A DNA stretch of 6,838 nt from positions 1 to 6,838 of the forward strand of contig PXAQ01000109.1 in the NCBI GenBank assembly GCA_003567095.1, given 5' to 3'. The stretch is from Phycisphaerae bacterium. Lineage in GTDB: Bacteria; Planctomycetota; Phycisphaerae; Sedimentisphaerales; Anaerohalosphaeraceae. The position numbers and the translations under genes are program-made. Within the stretch, counting starts at the first letter, position 1. Every line of letters starts with the position of its first letter. This document shows positions 6,168 to 6,838 of this stretch, in pieces. Under the pieces are notes generated by a model, which saw only the letters and a program-made list of their open reading frames with translations, ran no database searches and was not told the origin of the DNA.

Positions 6168-6193
6168 TGTTTTTGCTTGTCATTTTCAGTCAT
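6164..6193 (-). other. Nine-codon reading frame with the ribosome-binding site, overlapping the membrane peptide
   Basis: ATG at 6193 follows GGAGAG by about 5 nt and encodes MTENDKQKQ before TGA at 6164-6166. The stop overlaps the start of the membrane peptide as ATGA. It is either the true N-terminus of that peptide, separated by a frameshift in the preceding A-run, or a short leader peptide providing translational coupling. The hydrophilic sequence would suit the cytoplasmic tail of a small membrane protein. Confidence 0.4.
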
Positions 6194-6227
6194 TTGTTCT
6201 CTCCATCATTAAAAAAGATTGACATGG

Positions 6228-6838
6228 TCATATAGTTTTCTTTTTCAGCCGTAATGAATTCAGGACCACATTCAGCGAGCTGACCGCCATGGCCGCTGCG
6301 CCGATGATCGGATGCAGCAGGCCGAAAAACGCCGCCGGGATGGCGACGGCATTGTAAAACCACGCCCAGAAATAATTCTGTTTAATTTTACGGAACGTCT
6401 CATTTGATAAGTTGATCGCCGCAATGACCCCGTCCAGCTCGCCTCGGATCAGGGTGATGTCACCGGCTTCGATAGCGATGTCGGTGCCTGTTCCCAACGC
6501 GATGCCGACATCGGCCTGTTTGAGCGCAGGCGCATCGTTGATGCCGTCGCCGACCATGGCGATAGTTCCGGCCTCGGCCTGGAGCCGCTTGATCTGGCTG
6601 ACCTTGCCGTCCGGCAGGACGTTGGCAATCACGTCGTTGATATTGGCCTTTGCGGCAATCGCTTTGGCGGTGCGCTCATTGTCGCCGGTGATCATGGCGG
6701 TCTTGAGCCCCAGCCGTTCGATTGCCCCGATGACCTCGGCGGCGTTGTCCTTGAGGGTATCGGCCACCGCGACAATGCCGGCAAGTGTGTCCTCAACAGC
6801 GACCAGTACGGCGGTTTTGGCTTCATTTTCCAGCCGAA
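6228..6838 (-). CDS. copA: Copper-translocating P1B-type ATPase, C-terminal part (cut by the window edge)
   Basis: C-terminal 202 residues of an inner-membrane heavy-metal ATPase that couples ATP hydrolysis to export of monovalent copper from the cytosol. The frame stays open to the right edge, so the metal-binding domain, the CPC motif and the phosphorylated aspartate lie outside the window. Visible are the P-domain motifs MITGDNERTAKAIA, then VLPDGKVSQIKRLQ, the hinge MVGDGINDAPAL (about 6530-6556), and DVGIALGTGTDIAIEAGD. The last two membrane helices carry FYN in the seventh and MAVSS in the eighth. A YN pair plus MxxSS is the signature of the Cu(+)-specific P1B-1 subgroup. The protein ends in the usual short basic tail (LRLKKKTI). 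A small membrane peptide follows 34-60 nt downstream. No upstream regulator can be seen. The family is certain. The metal is assigned from the helix motifs only. Confidence 0.93.
   Translation of the reverse strand, partial: RLENEAKTAVLVAVEDTLAGIVAVADTLKDNAAEVIGAIERLGLKTAMITGDNERTAKAIAAKANINDVIANVLPDGKVSQIKRLQAEAGTIAMVGDGINDAPALKQADVGIALGTGTDIAIEAGDITLIRGELDGVIAAINLSNETFRKIKQNYFWAWFYNAVAIPAAFFGLLHPIIGAAAMAVSSLNVVLNSLRLKKKTI

Noticed and set aside
6208..6230. TGAC-CAT-GTCA at the copA stop codon followed by T6 on the minus strand
   Set aside because: A 4-bp stem is too weak for a terminator, and the small membrane gene follows directly. A metal-regulator operator is unlikely at the 3' end of the gene.

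Overview
The window reads as chromosomal DNA of an anaerobic bacterium, most likely a planctomycete of the Phycisphaerae type. This placement is inferred from gene style: a bacterial PAC2-family protein, an orphan AmmeMemoRadiSam radical SAM enzyme, an ABC ATPase with a GYLPD-type Q-loop, and roughly balanced base composition. No marker gene settles the taxonomy.

Layout, left to right. (1) At 33-215 there is a complete tRNA-Val(UAC) unit on the minus strand: a promoter, a cloverleaf without an encoded CCA, and a hairpin/U-tract terminator. (2) At about 216-1436 there is a long stretch with no convincing protein gene. It holds two copies, 280 bp apart, of a roughly 73-bp element built on an 11-bp perfect hairpin, plus smaller inverted repeats. 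(3) At 1437-3407 a promoter and two plus-strand genes form a probable operon: a radical SAM enzyme of the AmmeMemoRadiSam type (amrS) and a PAC2-family protein. (4) At 3470-5954, on the minus strand and convergent with the previous pair, is a two-gene ABC-2-type transporter operon. The ATPase comes first, then a polytopic permease with a strong ribosome-binding site. A good promoter and a leader hairpin precede it. (5) At 6054-6838, also minus strand, the C-terminal third of a copper-type P1B ATPase (copA) enters from the right edge. It is followed by a very small single-pass membrane peptide whose best ribosome-binding site lies in another frame, 26 nt upstream.

Functionally, the ABC pair makes one transporter of unknown substrate, and the P-type ATPase exports monovalent copper. 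The AmrS and PAC2 proteins are probably co-expressed cytosolic proteins with no established joint role. I did not find a clear new multi-gene system. The observations most worth a second look are the frame-disrupted small membrane gene behind copA, the duplicated switch-like hairpin element, and the consensus -10 box that overlaps the amrS start codon.
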